From contig NZ_SORW01000012.1 in NCBI RefSeq assembly GCF_004405105.1, positions 1 to 64,000 of the forward strand: a stretch of DNA of 64,000 nt, in the 5' to 3' direction. The notes below the pieces were generated by a model. The model was not told the origin of the DNA. It did not search any database and saw only the letters and a program-made list of their open reading frames with translations. The DNA is from Jeotgalibacillus sp. R-1-5s-1. Its GTDB lineage: Bacteria; Bacillota; Bacilli; Bacillales; Jeotgalibacillaceae. Positions 8,594-17,031 of the stretch are shown piece after piece. Numbering within the stretch: the stretch's first letter is position 1; the number at the start of each line of letters is the position of its first letter. The translations under genes and the position numbers were made by a program.

Positions 8594-9421
8594 ATGAATT
8601 TATTGCCAAAGCGATTATTGAAAGCTGCCGTCATTCTCTCTGTCTTTGTGCTACTCCTCGGTATGGTGAGAGGAGAATACCGTTCTAAGCAAGGAGCTGT
8701 TGCTCAACAGCTTGAAAAACTGAATCCTGCTATTAACAAAGATATTTCCTATATAGATTTTCTGACATACCGCGTTCTTAAAAATGGTTCTGCACGGGTA
8801 GCCACCCTCGGAAGCAGCGTGACAAAAGGAGTCGGAGCAAGTGCACCATCCAACACCTGGCGCGCCCTTCTTCAAAGTGAAATCAGAGGCGAATCCCGCC
8901 CACTGCAGCATGTGACGATTTCAAATCACGGACATTCAGGATATACGTCAGAAAAATTACTTCGCCCTGAAGTCATCGAGCGCGTGGTTGACAGCCGTCC
9001 GGATCTATTAATCCTTGAGACGTCAGTCATTAATAATTATCGTCAGAATGTAACCCTTGAAAATACGGAAGCCTCTCTCGAAGAGCTATACAGCACATTT
9101 AAGGAAAGGATTCCTGGTATTGAAATCCTGTTTATTTCACCAAATCCGATCTTAAAAACAAACCTGACAGAATCAGGTTTAAACGCAATTGATCTGACCT
9201 TTAACGACTACAACCAGTTTACTAAAGAGCTCGCTGCGAAAAACGGCTGGAACTATTTTGATACGAATATGTATATCTCAGAAGAAATCACCCAGCGCGA
9301 GCTTGCTCTGGAAGATACGCTTAACGATAAAATTCATCCAAACGATCTTGGCTATGATATCTGGTTTAACCAGCTCTATCACAAAGGACTGACTCAGCCG
9401 AATTTTGGACAGAATAAATAA
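8594..9421 (+). CDS. SGNH/GDSL-type hydrolase, membrane-anchored or secreted
   Basis: About 275 residues. An N-terminal hydrophobic segment (residues 8-24) follows KR residues and acts as signal peptide or anchor. SGNH blocks follow: block I as LGSSVTKG (GDS replaced by GSS, the serine kept), block II around GHSGYTS, a block III position with ETSVINNY, and block V DKIHPNDLGY with the catalytic Asp-His. It likely hydrolyses an ester or acetyl group outside the membrane. The ATG at 8594 touches the AAAGGA site, so TTG 8603 (spacing nine) may be the true start. Single gene with its own terminator. Confidence 0.75.
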   Translation: MNLLPKRLLKAAVILSVFVLLLGMVRGEYRSKQGAVAQQLEKLNPAINKDISYIDFLTYRVLKNGSARVATLGSSVTKGVGASAPSNTWRALLQSEIRGESRPLQHVTISNHGHSGYTSEKLLRPEVIERVVDSRPDLLILETSVINNYRQNVTLENTEASLEELYSTFKERIPGIEILFISPNPILKTNLTESGLNAIDLTFNDYNQFTKELAAKNGWNYFDTNMYISEEITQRELALEDTLNDKIHPNDLGYDIWFNQLYHKGLTQPNFGQNK

Positions 9422-9466
9422 AAAAAGAGAGAGCAGACGATGTTTTAGTCTGCTCTCTTTTTTTTT
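9422..9466 (+). terminator. Terminator after the SGNH hydrolase gene
   Basis: GAGAGCAGAC / GTCTGCTCTC stem, 9-nt loop, then eight T. Confidence 0.95.
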
Positions 9467-9498
9467 ACCAACCATGAGCTTTGCGGCCTGGCGATGCA

Positions 9499-9807
9499 TT
9501 ATCCTGCAAAAACCGTCGCAATAATTATCATAAATAAAATGGGTGCGATATAAATGATCGGCACGCCATTAACGAGGAGCATTTTTCTCCACTGGTAGCG
9601 GTGATAGGACATCCATGCAATAACAATACTGGCAATCATGACAATCGGATAAGATCCGACCAGATACAACAGTACCCTTCCTGCAAAAGATCCGTCCTGC
9701 TCCATATTGACTATGGTTACGCCGTAAAAGGTAAACCAGATCGGCACAAACAACACATAAAAAAATTGACTGCCAAACAGCAGCAATGCGACTTTTGTAT
9801 TTTTCAC
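9499..9807 (-). CDS. Small membrane protein, unknown function
   Basis: A 102-residue protein with three hydrophobic segments (about residues 7-30, 42-66, 78-100) and basic loops between them. I do not recognise the family. The GTG start at 9807 overlaps the stop codon of msrAB (GTGA), with GGGAGG nine bases before it, so translation is coupled to MsrAB; that may point to a shared stress role but is only context. An open frame on the same strand in another phase (9569-9871) is a shadow. Confidence 0.6.
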   Translation of the reverse strand: MKNTKVALLLFGSQFFYVLFVPIWFTFYGVTIVNMEQDGSFAGRVLLYLVGSYPIVMIASIVIAWMSYHRYQWRKMLLVNGVPIIYIAPILFMIIIATVFAG

Positions 9808-10769
9808 CCTGATGATCCTCCCTGCCTGATCGCAAACAATAGTTTAAAATCTCCGTACCCTTCTTCTTCAAGCTTTTCTTTCGGAATAAACCGCAACGCA
9901 GCCGAATTGATACAATATCTCAATCCACCCTTATCTGCGGGTCCATCCTCAAATACGTGCCCTAAATGCGAATCTGCTTCACGGCTCCGCACTTCTTTTC
10001 GCGTGTTTTTCGTCGAAACATCCCACTTTTCCTCGACCATTGAATCAGTGATCGGTTTCGTAAAGGACGGCCAACCGCAGCCTGCATCATACTGATCACG
10101 CGAGCTGAAAAGTGGCTCACCGGACACGATATCCACGTATATACCTTCCCGTTCATTATCCCAGTAAGCATTTTTATAGGGAGGCTCTGTTCCGTTTTCC
10201 TGCGTCACAAAATACTGCATATCCGTCAGCTTCTCTTTCAGATGAGTCCGGTCCTTCGGCCAGTACTCCCGCTGAAACGCCTCACGGCCGGAACCACGGT
10301 AATACAACGCGTAGCGGAAGCTGTTTTTTAAATCGAAATCCTGATGAAAATCTTCAGCCGGGTAGAACGGTTGAGCCCGTTTAATTTCAGTGACAATCGG
10401 TTTTTGAAACCTGCCGCTTGCTTCCAGTTTTGCTCTGGACTTTTCAGCGACCTGCCTCTGCCTGTCTTCATACACAAAAATAATCGAGCGGTACGCATCA
10501 CCACGATCCGTGAACTGACCCTCATCGTCAGTCGGATCAGTTAATGTCCAGTAAATATCAAGCAATTCATTGAAAGAAACGAATTCAGGATCATAGTCAA
10601 TTTGCACAGCCTCGACATGACCGGTCCCGCCTGCCTTCACTTTTGAGTAAACTGCGGTTTCTGCTGATCCGCCTGTGTAACCTGACACAACCTTGGCGAT
10701 GCCTTCCCGCTCAGCGAGTGGACGGACAAGGCACCAGAAGCAACCTCCGGCAAACATTGCTTTTTTCAT
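9804..10769 (-). CDS. Bifunctional methionine sulfoxide reductase MsrAB
   Basis: A 321-residue fusion. Residues 1-160 are MsrA, with the catalytic GGCFWC (C10), repairing methionine-S-sulfoxide. Residues 185-310 are MsrB, with GCGWPSF (230-236), SHLGHVF (268-273) and the catalytic RYCINS (C286), repairing the R isomer. Both reactions are recycled by thioredoxin. The ATG at 10769 follows GAGGGG; an upstream open frame to 10832 lacks support. The gene stands just downstream of the tubby-like gene and overlaps a small membrane protein gene at its end. MsrAB fusions are common in Bacillota. Confidence 0.93.
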   Translation of the reverse strand: MKKAMFAGGCFWCLVRPLAEREGIAKVVSGYTGGSAETAVYSKVKAGGTGHVEAVQIDYDPEFVSFNELLDIYWTLTDPTDDEGQFTDRGDAYRSIIFVYEDRQRQVAEKSRAKLEASGRFQKPIVTEIKRAQPFYPAEDFHQDFDLKNSFRYALYYRGSGREAFQREYWPKDRTHLKEKLTDMQYFVTQENGTEPPYKNAYWDNEREGIYVDIVSGEPLFSSRDQYDAGCGWPSFTKPITDSMVEEKWDVSTKNTRKEVRSREADSHLGHVFEDGPADKGGLRYCINSAALRFIPKEKLEEEGYGDFKLLFAIRQGGSSG

Positions 10770-10836
10770 AAAAAAATCCCCTCTTCGTTTATCCTTAACA
10801 CAAGTGTACCGGACATCAGAGGGGCGTTCCACCTAT

Positions 10837-11631
10837 TTACCTTCCGCGAAGCAGGTAGCTCATCCAGTAGCTGATTACTGCTGCAACGAGCACTTTCTCA
10901 TGATCAGTCAGATTTTCATTCACTTTCACCAGGTCATATCCCGGCGTATGATTTTTAAAAGGCTCCTTAAGTGCATAATCAAAATATCCATGCCTGTATG
11001 AAGCGATAAATCGCCCGGATTCGTCTGTAAGGGTGAAATCCCCGACCATTGAGGAGGACTTCGCCCGAAACCACGTTGCCCCGTCTGCCAGTTGAAAAGT
11101 TCCTGCCATTTTGATCATCTGCAAGCGGGCTTCTTTAAAAAATCCAACTGTTTCAGCCTGCTGATCCCGAACCTCGAGAATCGTATGCCCATCTTCTTTT
11201 CGCTTTTGAAAACCTAATACAGGTTTTCCATGAGAATCGAATAAACCTGCCGTAAAAGAATAATAAGCATCTGCGCCAGAAAAAATCAGCGATGCTCCTT
11301 TCTTTAACGGCGAATTATTCACGAGACGGTAACAGCCTATGTATTGTCCTTCTTTATTTAAAATCGTGAGCTGGGACGTCACCGTTGATTCCCGTTGAAA
11401 AATCCATTCGGACTCATTCATCACAGACCTGCCATCTGACTGGGAAGCTTCGGAAACGAGAAGCTTTTGTTTTTCCTTCGAGTTGACAATCAAATAAGGA
11501 GACAGCGCAACCATCGTCATGGGAACAGCCATCCTTAACGCCCAGTCAAAATCAATCAGACTTACTGAAACAAACAATGCGATTGCCGCCGCCATGCCGC
11601 CTGCCAATGCTTTTTTTGCTTTAGTCATCAT
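10837..11631 (-). CDS. Membrane-anchored tubby/LURP-like domain protein
   Basis: About 264 residues. Two hydrophobic segments at the N-terminus (about 8-24 and 30-48) are followed by a domain of repeated beta strands with motifs such as FTLTDESGRFIASYRHGYFD, which resembles the tubby C-terminal-like (LOR/YxjI) fold. The last residues (LVAAVISYWMSYLL) may form a further helix. These domains bind phospholipid or act as scramblase-like parts, but no role is known here. Start uncertain: ATG 11631 or 11628; GTG 11640 also open. Confidence 0.6.
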   Translation of the reverse strand: MMTKAKKALAGGMAAAIALFVSVSLIDFDWALRMAVPMTMVALSPYLIVNSKEKQKLLVSEASQSDGRSVMNESEWIFQRESTVTSQLTILNKEGQYIGCYRLVNNSPLKKGASLIFSGADAYYSFTAGLFDSHGKPVLGFQKRKEDGHTILEVRDQQAETVGFFKEARLQMIKMAGTFQLADGATWFRAKSSSMVGDFTLTDESGRFIASYRHGYFDYALKEPFKNHTPGYDLVKVNENLTDHEKVLVAAVISYWMSYLLRGR

Positions 11632-11708
11632 TAACACCACTTTTGTTCTTTTATTTACCTTACGAATTATTCCTGAAATGGTTTCAAGTTCTTTATAAAT
11701 ACAAATAA

Positions 11709-11745
11709 CCCCTTGCCGTTCGATCAGGCAAGGGGTAATATATTA
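11709..11745 (-). terminator. Terminator after the orphan receiver gene
   Basis: CCCCTTGCC / GGCAAGGGG stem with a 9-nt loop. The minus-strand run after it is TTATTTGTATTT, so T-rich but broken. Confidence 0.6.
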
Positions 11746-12114
11746 TTTTTTAAAACGCTCCTGCAATTGTTTCTTTAATGTGGCTGTCAGCATCTCTGAC
11801 GTCAGTGGCAGTACATCTGAAACATTGCGGCGTCCTTCTCTTGCGACTTGTAACCCTCGAGTTGCATCCTCGTGATGCCACAGATAGACAATCGGACACG
11901 TGGAATACTCTCTGATTTGACGGTACCAGTAGAAACCGTCGAAAAAAGGCAGTTTTACATCCAGAAGCACTAAATCGGGCTTTTCTTCGATAAAATGCTC
12001 GATGATCCGTTCAAAATCTGTGACCGGTATGGATTGATACCCCAGATCAGAGACCTGCTCCGTGAGATCCAAGCGAAGGTCAGCGTTCTCCTCAATAATC
12101 ATGATACGCTGCAT
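11743..12114 (-). CDS. Orphan, truncated BceR-like receiver domain
   Basis: A 123-residue protein that matches only the receiver half of BceR/YxdJ-type response regulators. The phospho-acceptor aspartate is present in LVLLDVKLPFFDGFYWYRQIR (D52 region), and the acidic pair is EE near residues 8-9. The region that should carry the invariant lysine and proline (DYITKPF in relatives) reads DVLPLTSE, and the whole winged-helix DNA-binding domain is missing. No kinase or BceAB transporter lies nearby. It may be a decayed regulator or a phosphate-independent protein; the intact frame and good ribosome site (AGGAGG) favour expression. Confidence 0.7.
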   Translation of the reverse strand: MQRIMIIEENADLRLDLTEQVSDLGYQSIPVTDFERIIEHFIEEKPDLVLLDVKLPFFDGFYWYRQIREYSTCPIVYLWHHEDATRGLQVAREGRRNVSDVLPLTSEMLTATLKKQLQERFKK

Positions 12115-12314
12115 GTGGAATTCCTCCTAACCTTCTCCATAAACAAAACGGTCACTTACCAATCAATGAATGAACGAAAACTTCCTAATATGCAATTCTG
12201 GCATATAAAAACTTGACGGAATATCGAATATCCGTTCTCGTCTATCATCTCGTACTTGGACCTGTTTGTCAAAGGTTGTTGGAAAAAATTCCATGCACCC
12301 TTTTATATCAGTGG

Positions 12315-12686
12315 TTACGCGTCATACTCAAGAAATTCTATCTTATTTCCGAAAGGATCTCTTACAAAAAACCGGGTTCTCCCGGGAATCGGCGCTTCCT
12401 CCTGAACCGGGTAAGGCAACTCTTCCAAACGGGTTCGCAATGCATGAAGATTTTTCACCATAAAAGCCGTGTGCACTTTCCTTGGTGCCTGAAACGGTTC
12501 AAGCATCCCTATATGAACCTGCTGATTTCCAAACTGGAACCAGCATCCGCCATTATGCTGGAATACTTCAGGCTTTGGTACTTCTATCATACCAAGAAGA
12601 TCACCATAAAACCGGCGCGCTTCATCCTCTGAACCTTCAGGAGCCGTTATATGAACATGATCGATGCCTTCAATACGAAAACTCAT
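12315..12686 (-). CDS. VOC family (glyoxalase/dioxygenase-like) protein
   Basis: About 123 residues with two beta-alpha-beta-beta-beta modules: IDHVHITAP and a C-terminal RTRFFVRDPFGNKIEFLEY. H (DHVH) and E (KIEFLE) fit metal ligands. Members include glyoxalases, fosfomycin-resistance enzymes and extradiol dioxygenases; substrate is not predictable. The ATG at 12686 is eight bases after AAGGAG and overlaps the stop of the gene before it (ATGA), so the two form a coupled pair. Confidence 0.8.
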   Translation of the reverse strand: MSFRIEGIDHVHITAPEGSEDEARRFYGDLLGMIEVPKPEVFQHNGGCWFQFGNQQVHIGMLEPFQAPRKVHTAFMVKNLHALRTRLEELPYPVQEEAPIPGRTRFFVRDPFGNKIEFLEYDA

Positions 12687-12946
12687 TTCTTCCACTCCTT
12701 CAGATGTCCTTCTACCGTTTCAATAAAAGACGCAGGATGCTCCCTTACCTTGTAAGGATATAACCCTTTCGTTGTATGAACATACAGTAACCCAAAATTT
12801 CTGGAGCCCTCTCTGTATGAAAGGTCGAGGATTTCATGGAGAAAAAAATCATTGATCTCATCTGATAGTTTATCATCATATAATTGAAGAAATTTTTCAT
12901 GTTCAATGATCTTCTGTTCTTCCCACTCAATTTTTCTCGTGATCAT
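12683..12946 (-). CDS. Small hypothetical protein coupled to the VOC gene
   Basis: An 87-residue acidic protein (many E, K, L; likely alpha/beta) with the segment SRNFGLLYVHTTKGLYPYKV. I do not recognise it. It ends with TGA overlapping the ATG of the VOC gene. The ribosome site before ATG 12946 is weak, so the start is uncertain, but length and coupling support a real gene. Confidence 0.5.
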   Translation of the reverse strand: MITRKIEWEEQKIIEHEKFLQLYDDKLSDEINDFFLHEILDLSYREGSRNFGLLYVHTTKGLYPYKVREHPASFIETVEGHLKEWKK

Positions 12947-12990
12947 AATATAGCGGTGCGAGGCGATTTGATTGATGTCTCATCACTCCT

Positions 12991-13749
12991 TTATGCTCCA
13001 GTCATCCTTCTTTCCTGCATCTGGCGGCGATACTGTAACGGAGTCATGCCTGTCTGTTCTTTAAATACTTTTGTGAAATAACTCTGGTTACAAAACGAGA
13101 ACCGCTCTGAGATATCTGATATCGGAACGAAAGAATAATGAAGATAATATTTAGCCTCAGCTACTTTCCTGCTGTGACAGAACTGCTTCAATGTCATTCC
13201 CGCTTCCTGTCTGAAAACCTTCGCCAAATGACTCGGACTGACAGACAATTCACGTGCAATCGATTCAACTTCGACAACATCCTCCAGGCGCTGGTTGACA
13301 ACCTTTACAGCCTGTCTGATCAACGGATGCTCATAAGTTGGATGAAAACGTTCTTCGATATGACGGATCAGCGTCTGAATAAACCATTCGCCGCCCTTAA
13401 TCAAATCCTCTTTCTCTGTCCACGAATAAATCATATCAATACATGCAGAGCTGAAACAAAAAATCTTCATCGGGGAAATCCCCATCTGCTTCATCTCATC
13501 CGCAATCAGCACCATCTGTGATAAATAAAAACGCTGCAAAGCATTTATATAATCACCCGATGCCCGGTTAAGCAGAATAGACTGAAGCTGCTTCAAATGC
13601 TCAAGCGCTTCAAAAGAATTTTTATTTAAAACAGCCGTTCTCAATTCATCCTGAAGTCGAAAATAATCCATAATCCCTTTATGCGGTTCAGACAACTCCA
13701 AATCACGCATATAAAACGAGGCAAACTGCTGGTCATAGTGTTCATTCAA
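12991..13749 (-). CDS. AraC/XylS family transcriptional regulator
   Basis: A 252-residue regulator. Residues 150-248 contain two helix-turn-helix motifs (VESIARELSVSPSHLAKVFR and ISDISERFSFCNQSYFTKVF) with the family signature ending MTPLQYRR. The N-terminal 140 residues are helical with no recognised sensor domain; the C-terminal half looks like that of YesN-type regulators. The TTG at 13749 is nine bases after GGAGG. Its targets are not evident; the gene next to it on this strand is the small hypothetical/VOC pair. Confidence 0.85.
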   Translation of the reverse strand: MNEHYDQQFASFYMRDLELSEPHKGIMDYFRLQDELRTAVLNKNSFEALEHLKQLQSILLNRASGDYINALQRFYLSQMVLIADEMKQMGISPMKIFCFSSACIDMIYSWTEKEDLIKGGEWFIQTLIRHIEERFHPTYEHPLIRQAVKVVNQRLEDVVEVESIARELSVSPSHLAKVFRQEAGMTLKQFCHSRKVAEAKYYLHYSFVPISDISERFSFCNQSYFTKVFKEQTGMTPLQYRRQMQERRMTGA

Positions 13750-13835
13750 AACAATGCCCCTCCTTTCCCTAATCGTACCGAACTTATCACCTAAAGAAAA
13801 CTAAATTTTATCAATTTACGGTTAATTTATGATAG

Positions 13836-13983
13836 AAATGTGGAGGCGGGTGTTCAGGGACGTACAAACTGGACCGGACTCGACGAAGATAAAGGAAACA
13901 CAGCGAACGTAGTGAGCTGATGTTGACTTATCGAACGAGAGGACGGGAAGTTTGCTAGTCCCTGCCCGCCGGAACTGGACATA
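13836..13983 (+). repeat. Folded repeat, type II, copy 1
   Basis: Starts near GTGGAGGCGGGTGTTC and ends near GGAACTGGACAT. Shares GAAACACAGCGAACG, GTTGACTTATCGAA and CTAGTCCC with copies at 13990 and 24382. Internal inverted repeats suggest a foldable element. Confidence 0.65.
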
Positions 13984-13989
13984 AAGAAA

Positions 13990-14132
13990 TGTGGAAGTTC
14001 GCGTTTAGGGGCGTATGCGGTGGACTGAAGCGATTAAGATAAAGGAAACACGGAGAGCGACAGCGAGGCGATGTTGACTTATCGAAATGAGCTGAGGGAA
14101 GCGCACTAGCCGCTGCGAACTGGAACTGGACA
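13990..14132 (+). repeat. Folded repeat, type II, copy 2
   Basis: Tandem to copy 1 and diverged from it; keeps GATAAAGGAAACAC, GATGTTGACTTATCGAA and GGAACTGGACAT. Confidence 0.6.
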
Positions 14133-14140
14133 TTAGAAAG

Positions 14141-14258
14141 GTGGAGGCGCCTTGCTCAGCCCCGACAAGCATAAGGCGAAAATGAAAAGAGGGTTGCCCT
14201 TTACCCTCGTTCATTTTTGACTTATGACCTCGAGGGGCTAGGCGCCGGAGCTGGACAC
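14141..14258 (+). repeat. Folded repeat, type I, copy 1
   Basis: Nested inverted repeats: GGCGCC at both ends, CAGCCCC/GGGGCTA, CATAAG/CTTATG and an inner GAAAATGAA/TTCATTTT stem. Nearly the same as the copies at 26947 and 32373. Confidence 0.75.
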
Positions 14259-14284
14259 TAGAAATGTGGAAGCGGGCGTTGGGT

Positions 14285-14410
14285 TTGGACACTTATGGAG
14301 CAAACTTGGTCACATTTCAGCTGAACTTGGACACTTTCAACTGCTACTTGGTCACTTCCTCCCTCAACTTGGACACATTCATTCTCAGTCTGGTCACCTT
14401 CAAGAACAAT
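14285..14410 (+). repeat. 21-bp array A1 (TTGGWCAC), six units
   Basis: Cores start at 14285, 14306, 14327, 14348, 14369 and 14390, exactly 21 bp apart. They alternate TTGGACAC and TTGGTCAC without exception (the sixth has CTGG). About 13 bp between cores are variable. A left-end fragment of a folded repeat (14266-14283) touches the array. Confidence 0.85.
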
Positions 14411-14499
14411 CCCGGCAAAGACCGGGGGCTCTTCAAGATCTCAGGTACCTAAATGCATTCCGCTGGGACGCTGACGCTTGTGAGAAAGAATAATCTTGC

Positions 14500-14625
14500 A
14501 TTTGAAAACCTACTCTTCTGATTCAACAACTTTTTATCATTATTCGACAACTCTTCTATGGTATTTGACAACTTGAAGCGCTTATTACACAACTTACCCT
14601 CTCTATTTAACACCTCGACCTGCCG
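14500..14625 (+). repeat. 21-bp array D (ATTNNACAACTT), six units
   Basis: Cores start at 14500, 14521, 14542, 14563, 14584 and 14605, exactly 21 bp apart: for example ATTCAACAACTT, ATTCGACAACTC, ATTTGACAACTT. The array lies about 90 bp after array A1 and ends about 30 bp before the cre upstream of argC. Confidence 0.85.
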
Positions 14626-14653
14626 CACATCCCCCAAACAATTAACCTCATCT

Positions 14654-14667
14654 TGTAAGCGTTATCA
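14654..14667 (+). promoter_or_regulatory. Catabolite response element upstream of argC
   Basis: TGTAAGCGTTATCA fits the CcpA consensus TGWNANCGNTNWCA at every position. It is 35 bp upstream of the -35 box, a place where CcpA sites in Bacillus often activate rather than repress. Confidence 0.7.
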
Positions 14668-14701
14668 TTTTTCGAATTAATAATTATTTATAAAAATACT
14701 G

Positions 14702-14730
14702 TTGCATTTATTTTTATACATACATATAAT
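14702..14730 (+). promoter_or_regulatory. argC promoter with overlapping ARG box
   Basis: Sigma-A promoter TTGCAT (14702-14707), 17-bp spacer, TATAAT (14725-14730). The spacer on the minus strand reads TATGTATAAAAATAAATG, close to the AhrC/ArgR box ATGAATAAAAATTCAT, so arginine-dependent repression is expected. Confidence 0.8.
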
Positions 14731-14760
14731 ATGTCTATCAATTTTTTTGGAGTGATGGAT

Positions 14761-15792
14761 GTGAAAGTTGGAATTATTGGAGCAACCGGATATGGCGGAC
14801 TTGAGCTAATACGGCTTTTGCATCGTCACACGGAAATTTCGTCAATCGACCTATTTACCTCATCTGATGCAGGAACACCATTTTCTCATAAATATTCACA
14901 TTTACTGAATATTTATGATACGCCGCTGCATCGGATTGAGATCGAATATTTAGCAAAACTGGATGTTTTATTTACGAGTACACCAAGCGGGGTGACGAGC
15001 CGGCTTCTTCCGCCGATTATCGGAAAAGGACCACGTATCATAGATCTATCCGGTGATTACCGGCTGACTGGTGATGAATACCGGGAATGGTACGGGAAGG
15101 AGCCTGCCCCTGAAACAGCATTAGACAAGGCGGTGTATGGGTTAACGGAATGGAACCGGGATGCGATAAGGGAATCGAAGCTGATAGCCAATCCAGGCTG
15201 TTATCCTACTGCGGTGTTACTAAGCCTGCTGCCGGCCGTTAAAAATGGACTCATCGATTCATCACAGCTCATCATTGATGCAAAAAGTGGTGTGTCAGGT
15301 GCAGGCAATCAGCCGAATCAGATGACTCATTTCAGCGAAACGAATGAAAGCCTGTCTATTTATAAAGTAAACAGGCATCAGCATATTCCTGAGATTGAAC
15401 GCGGACTTTCTGCGTTTGCGGGTGGTACACGACCCATCACCTTCAGCACTCATCTCGTGCCTATGACACGGGGAATTCTGTCCGCAGCATATGCACCGCT
15501 TGCTGACGGTGTAACGGAAAAACATCTGCAGGAATGTTACCAGGACATTTATGAGAACGAAGCTTTTGTAAGGCTCATCCCTCCAGGACCGAAATTCGGT
15601 ACAAATCAGGTGTATGGTTCAAACTACTGTGATCTTCAGCTTTACGTAGATCAGCGGACGAACCGTGTCACGATCGTGTCAGTGATCGACAACCTGGTGA
15701 AGGGGGCAGCTGGACAGGCTGTTCAGAATATGAATGTACAATTCGGCATTGAGGAATCTGTGGGACTTGACCTTGTCCCTTCGTTTATCTAA
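14761..15792 (+). CDS. argC: N-acetyl-gamma-glutamyl-phosphate reductase
   Basis: Third step of arginine synthesis: NADPH-dependent reduction of N-acetylglutamyl phosphate to the semialdehyde, in the cytoplasm. 343 residues. Visible are the Rossmann start KVGIIGATGYGGLELIRLL, the catalytic cysteine in ANPGCYPTAVLL and the catalytic histidine region HQHIPEIERGL. The GTG at 14761 lies eight bases after GGAG and gives the family-typical N-terminus; an open frame reaches back to 14731 but covers the promoter. First gene of argCJBD-carAB-argF, 12 bp before argJ. Confidence 0.95.
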   Translation: MKVGIIGATGYGGLELIRLLHRHTEISSIDLFTSSDAGTPFSHKYSHLLNIYDTPLHRIEIEYLAKLDVLFTSTPSGVTSRLLPPIIGKGPRIIDLSGDYRLTGDEYREWYGKEPAPETALDKAVYGLTEWNRDAIRESKLIANPGCYPTAVLLSLLPAVKNGLIDSSQLIIDAKSGVSGAGNQPNQMTHFSETNESLSIYKVNRHQHIPEIERGLSAFAGGTRPITFSTHLVPMTRGILSAAYAPLADGVTEKHLQECYQDIYENEAFVRLIPPGPKFGTNQVYGSNYCDLQLYVDQRTNRVTIVSVIDNLVKGAAGQAVQNMNVQFGIEESVGLDLVPSFI

Positions 15793-15804
15793 AGGAGGAG
15801 TATC

Positions 15805-17031
15805 ATGACGACCGTGTATCCATCCATCAAATATATTTCAGGAAATAATATTGCTTCACCAATCGGATTTAAAGCAGCCGGTCTTCATTGCGGCATTAAA
15901 CATAAAAAAAATGATTTGGCTATTTTAGTGAGTGAGGTTCCTGCCAATGCAGCAGGTGTTTATACAACGAATGCCGTTCAGGCCGCTCCTTTAAAAGTCA
16001 CAAAAGAATCGCTTGCGGTTGAAAATAAAATGCAGGCGATCATCGTGAATTCAGGAAATGCCAATGCCTGTACCGGAAAACAGGGTTATCTTGATGCCCA
16101 GACGATGCAGACCCTGACAGCTGAGCTGCTGGATATTAAGCCTCACCTTGTTGGCGTTGCATCAACAGGTGTCATCGGCGAAAAGCTGCCGATGGAGTGT
16201 TTGAAAACCGGTATTCCAAAGCTTGAACCAACCGCCGGATTAAAGGGTTCCATCGATTTTTCCCAATCCATTTTAACCACTGATACCGTTTCTAAAAATA
16301 CGGCTTATCAGGTTGAAATCGACGGCAAAATCGTGACCGTTGCCGGAACAGCTAAAGGTTCAGGTATGATTCATCCAAACATGGCTACGATGCTCGGCTT
16401 TATCTCCACTGATGCAGCAATTGAATCCGATCACCTGCATCATGCGCTTAAATCTGTTGTGGACCGCTCGTTTAATTCCATTACAGTTGACGGGGACACT
16501 TCAACGAACGATATGGTGCTCGTAATGGCTAACGGACTGGCGGAAAACAACACCCTTTCTCCAGCGCATCCGGACTGGGCTGTCTTCGTCCAAACCCTGC
16601 TTCACGTCTGTGAGGACCTTGGGAAAATGATCGCCAAAGACGGGGAAGGCGCAACCAAGCTGATTGAAGTGGAAGTCAACGGAGCGATTTCAGATGAAGA
16701 AGCGCGTAAAATTGCGAAAACCGTTGTCGGTTCGCCACTTGTTAAAACAGCTGCCTTTGGCTGTGATGCCAACTGGGGCCGTATTTTAGCGGCAGTCGGT
16801 TACAGCGGCATGACGATTGATCCGAACGAAATCGAGATTCTGATCGGGTCGACACCTGTAGTACGTGACGGTGAACCACTTGCTTTTTCAGAGGATGAGC
16901 TCACTGAGTACTTAAAACAGCCAGAAATAAAACTGAAGGTCAATGTCAATCAGGGTAACGGAAAAGGACTTGCATGGGGGTGTGATCTCACGTATGACTA
17001 CGTCCAAATCAATGCAAGCTACCGAACCTGA
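15805..17031 (+). CDS. argJ: Bifunctional ornithine acetyltransferase / N-acetylglutamate synthase
   Basis: Moves the acetyl group from N-acetylornithine to glutamate (cyclic pathway) and can make N-acetylglutamate from acetyl-CoA. 408 residues, the usual length. The self-cleavage site is seen in [16 protein letters not shown], where the chain is cut before the nucleophilic threonine of ATML. Strong ribosome site AAAGGAGG. Having argJ and no argA or argE in the operon indicates the acetyl-recycling route. It ends inside the start of argB. Confidence 0.95.
   Translation: MTTVYPSIKYISGNNIASPIGFKAAGLHCGIKHKKNDLAILVSEVPANAAGVYTTNAVQAAPLKVTKESLAVENKMQAIIVNSGNANACTGKQGYLDAQTMQTLTAELLDIKPHLVGVASTGVIGEKLPMECLKTGIPKLEPTAGLKGSIDFSQSILTTDTVSKNTAYQVEIDGKIVTVAGTAKGSGMIHPNMATMLGFISTDAAIESDHLHHALKSVVDRSFNSITVDGDTSTNDMVLVMANGLAENNTLSPAHPDWAVFVQTLLHVCEDLGKMIAKDGEGATKLIEVEVNGAISDEEARKIAKTVVGSPLVKTAAFGCDANWGRILAAVGYSGMTIDPNEIEILIGSTPVVRDGEPLAFSEDELTEYLKQPEIKLKVNVNQGNGKGLAWGCDLTYDYVQINASYRT

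Larger units (their letters stand above)
13750..14700. other. Repeat-rich gap before the arginine operon
   Basis: About 950 bp without a gene. It contains three folded repeats (13836-14258), the start of a fourth (14266-14283), two six-unit 21-bp arrays (14285-14410 and 14500-14625) and a cre (14654-14667). Short open frames here are heptad-repeat shadows of the 21-bp period. Confidence 0.75.

Noticed and set aside
9569-9871. 100-codon minus-strand frame over the small membrane protein and msrAB end
   Set aside because: Out of phase with two better genes and without ribosome site.
12215-12234. Imperfect inverted repeat ACGGAATAT / ATATCCGT between the receiver and VOC genes
   Set aside because: One-base slip, no promoter in register and no second copy; left as probable chance.
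14264-14637. Short open frames (62-75 codons) over arrays A1 and D
   Set aside because: Shadows of the 21-bp period without ribosome sites; conserved bases fall in all codon positions alike.
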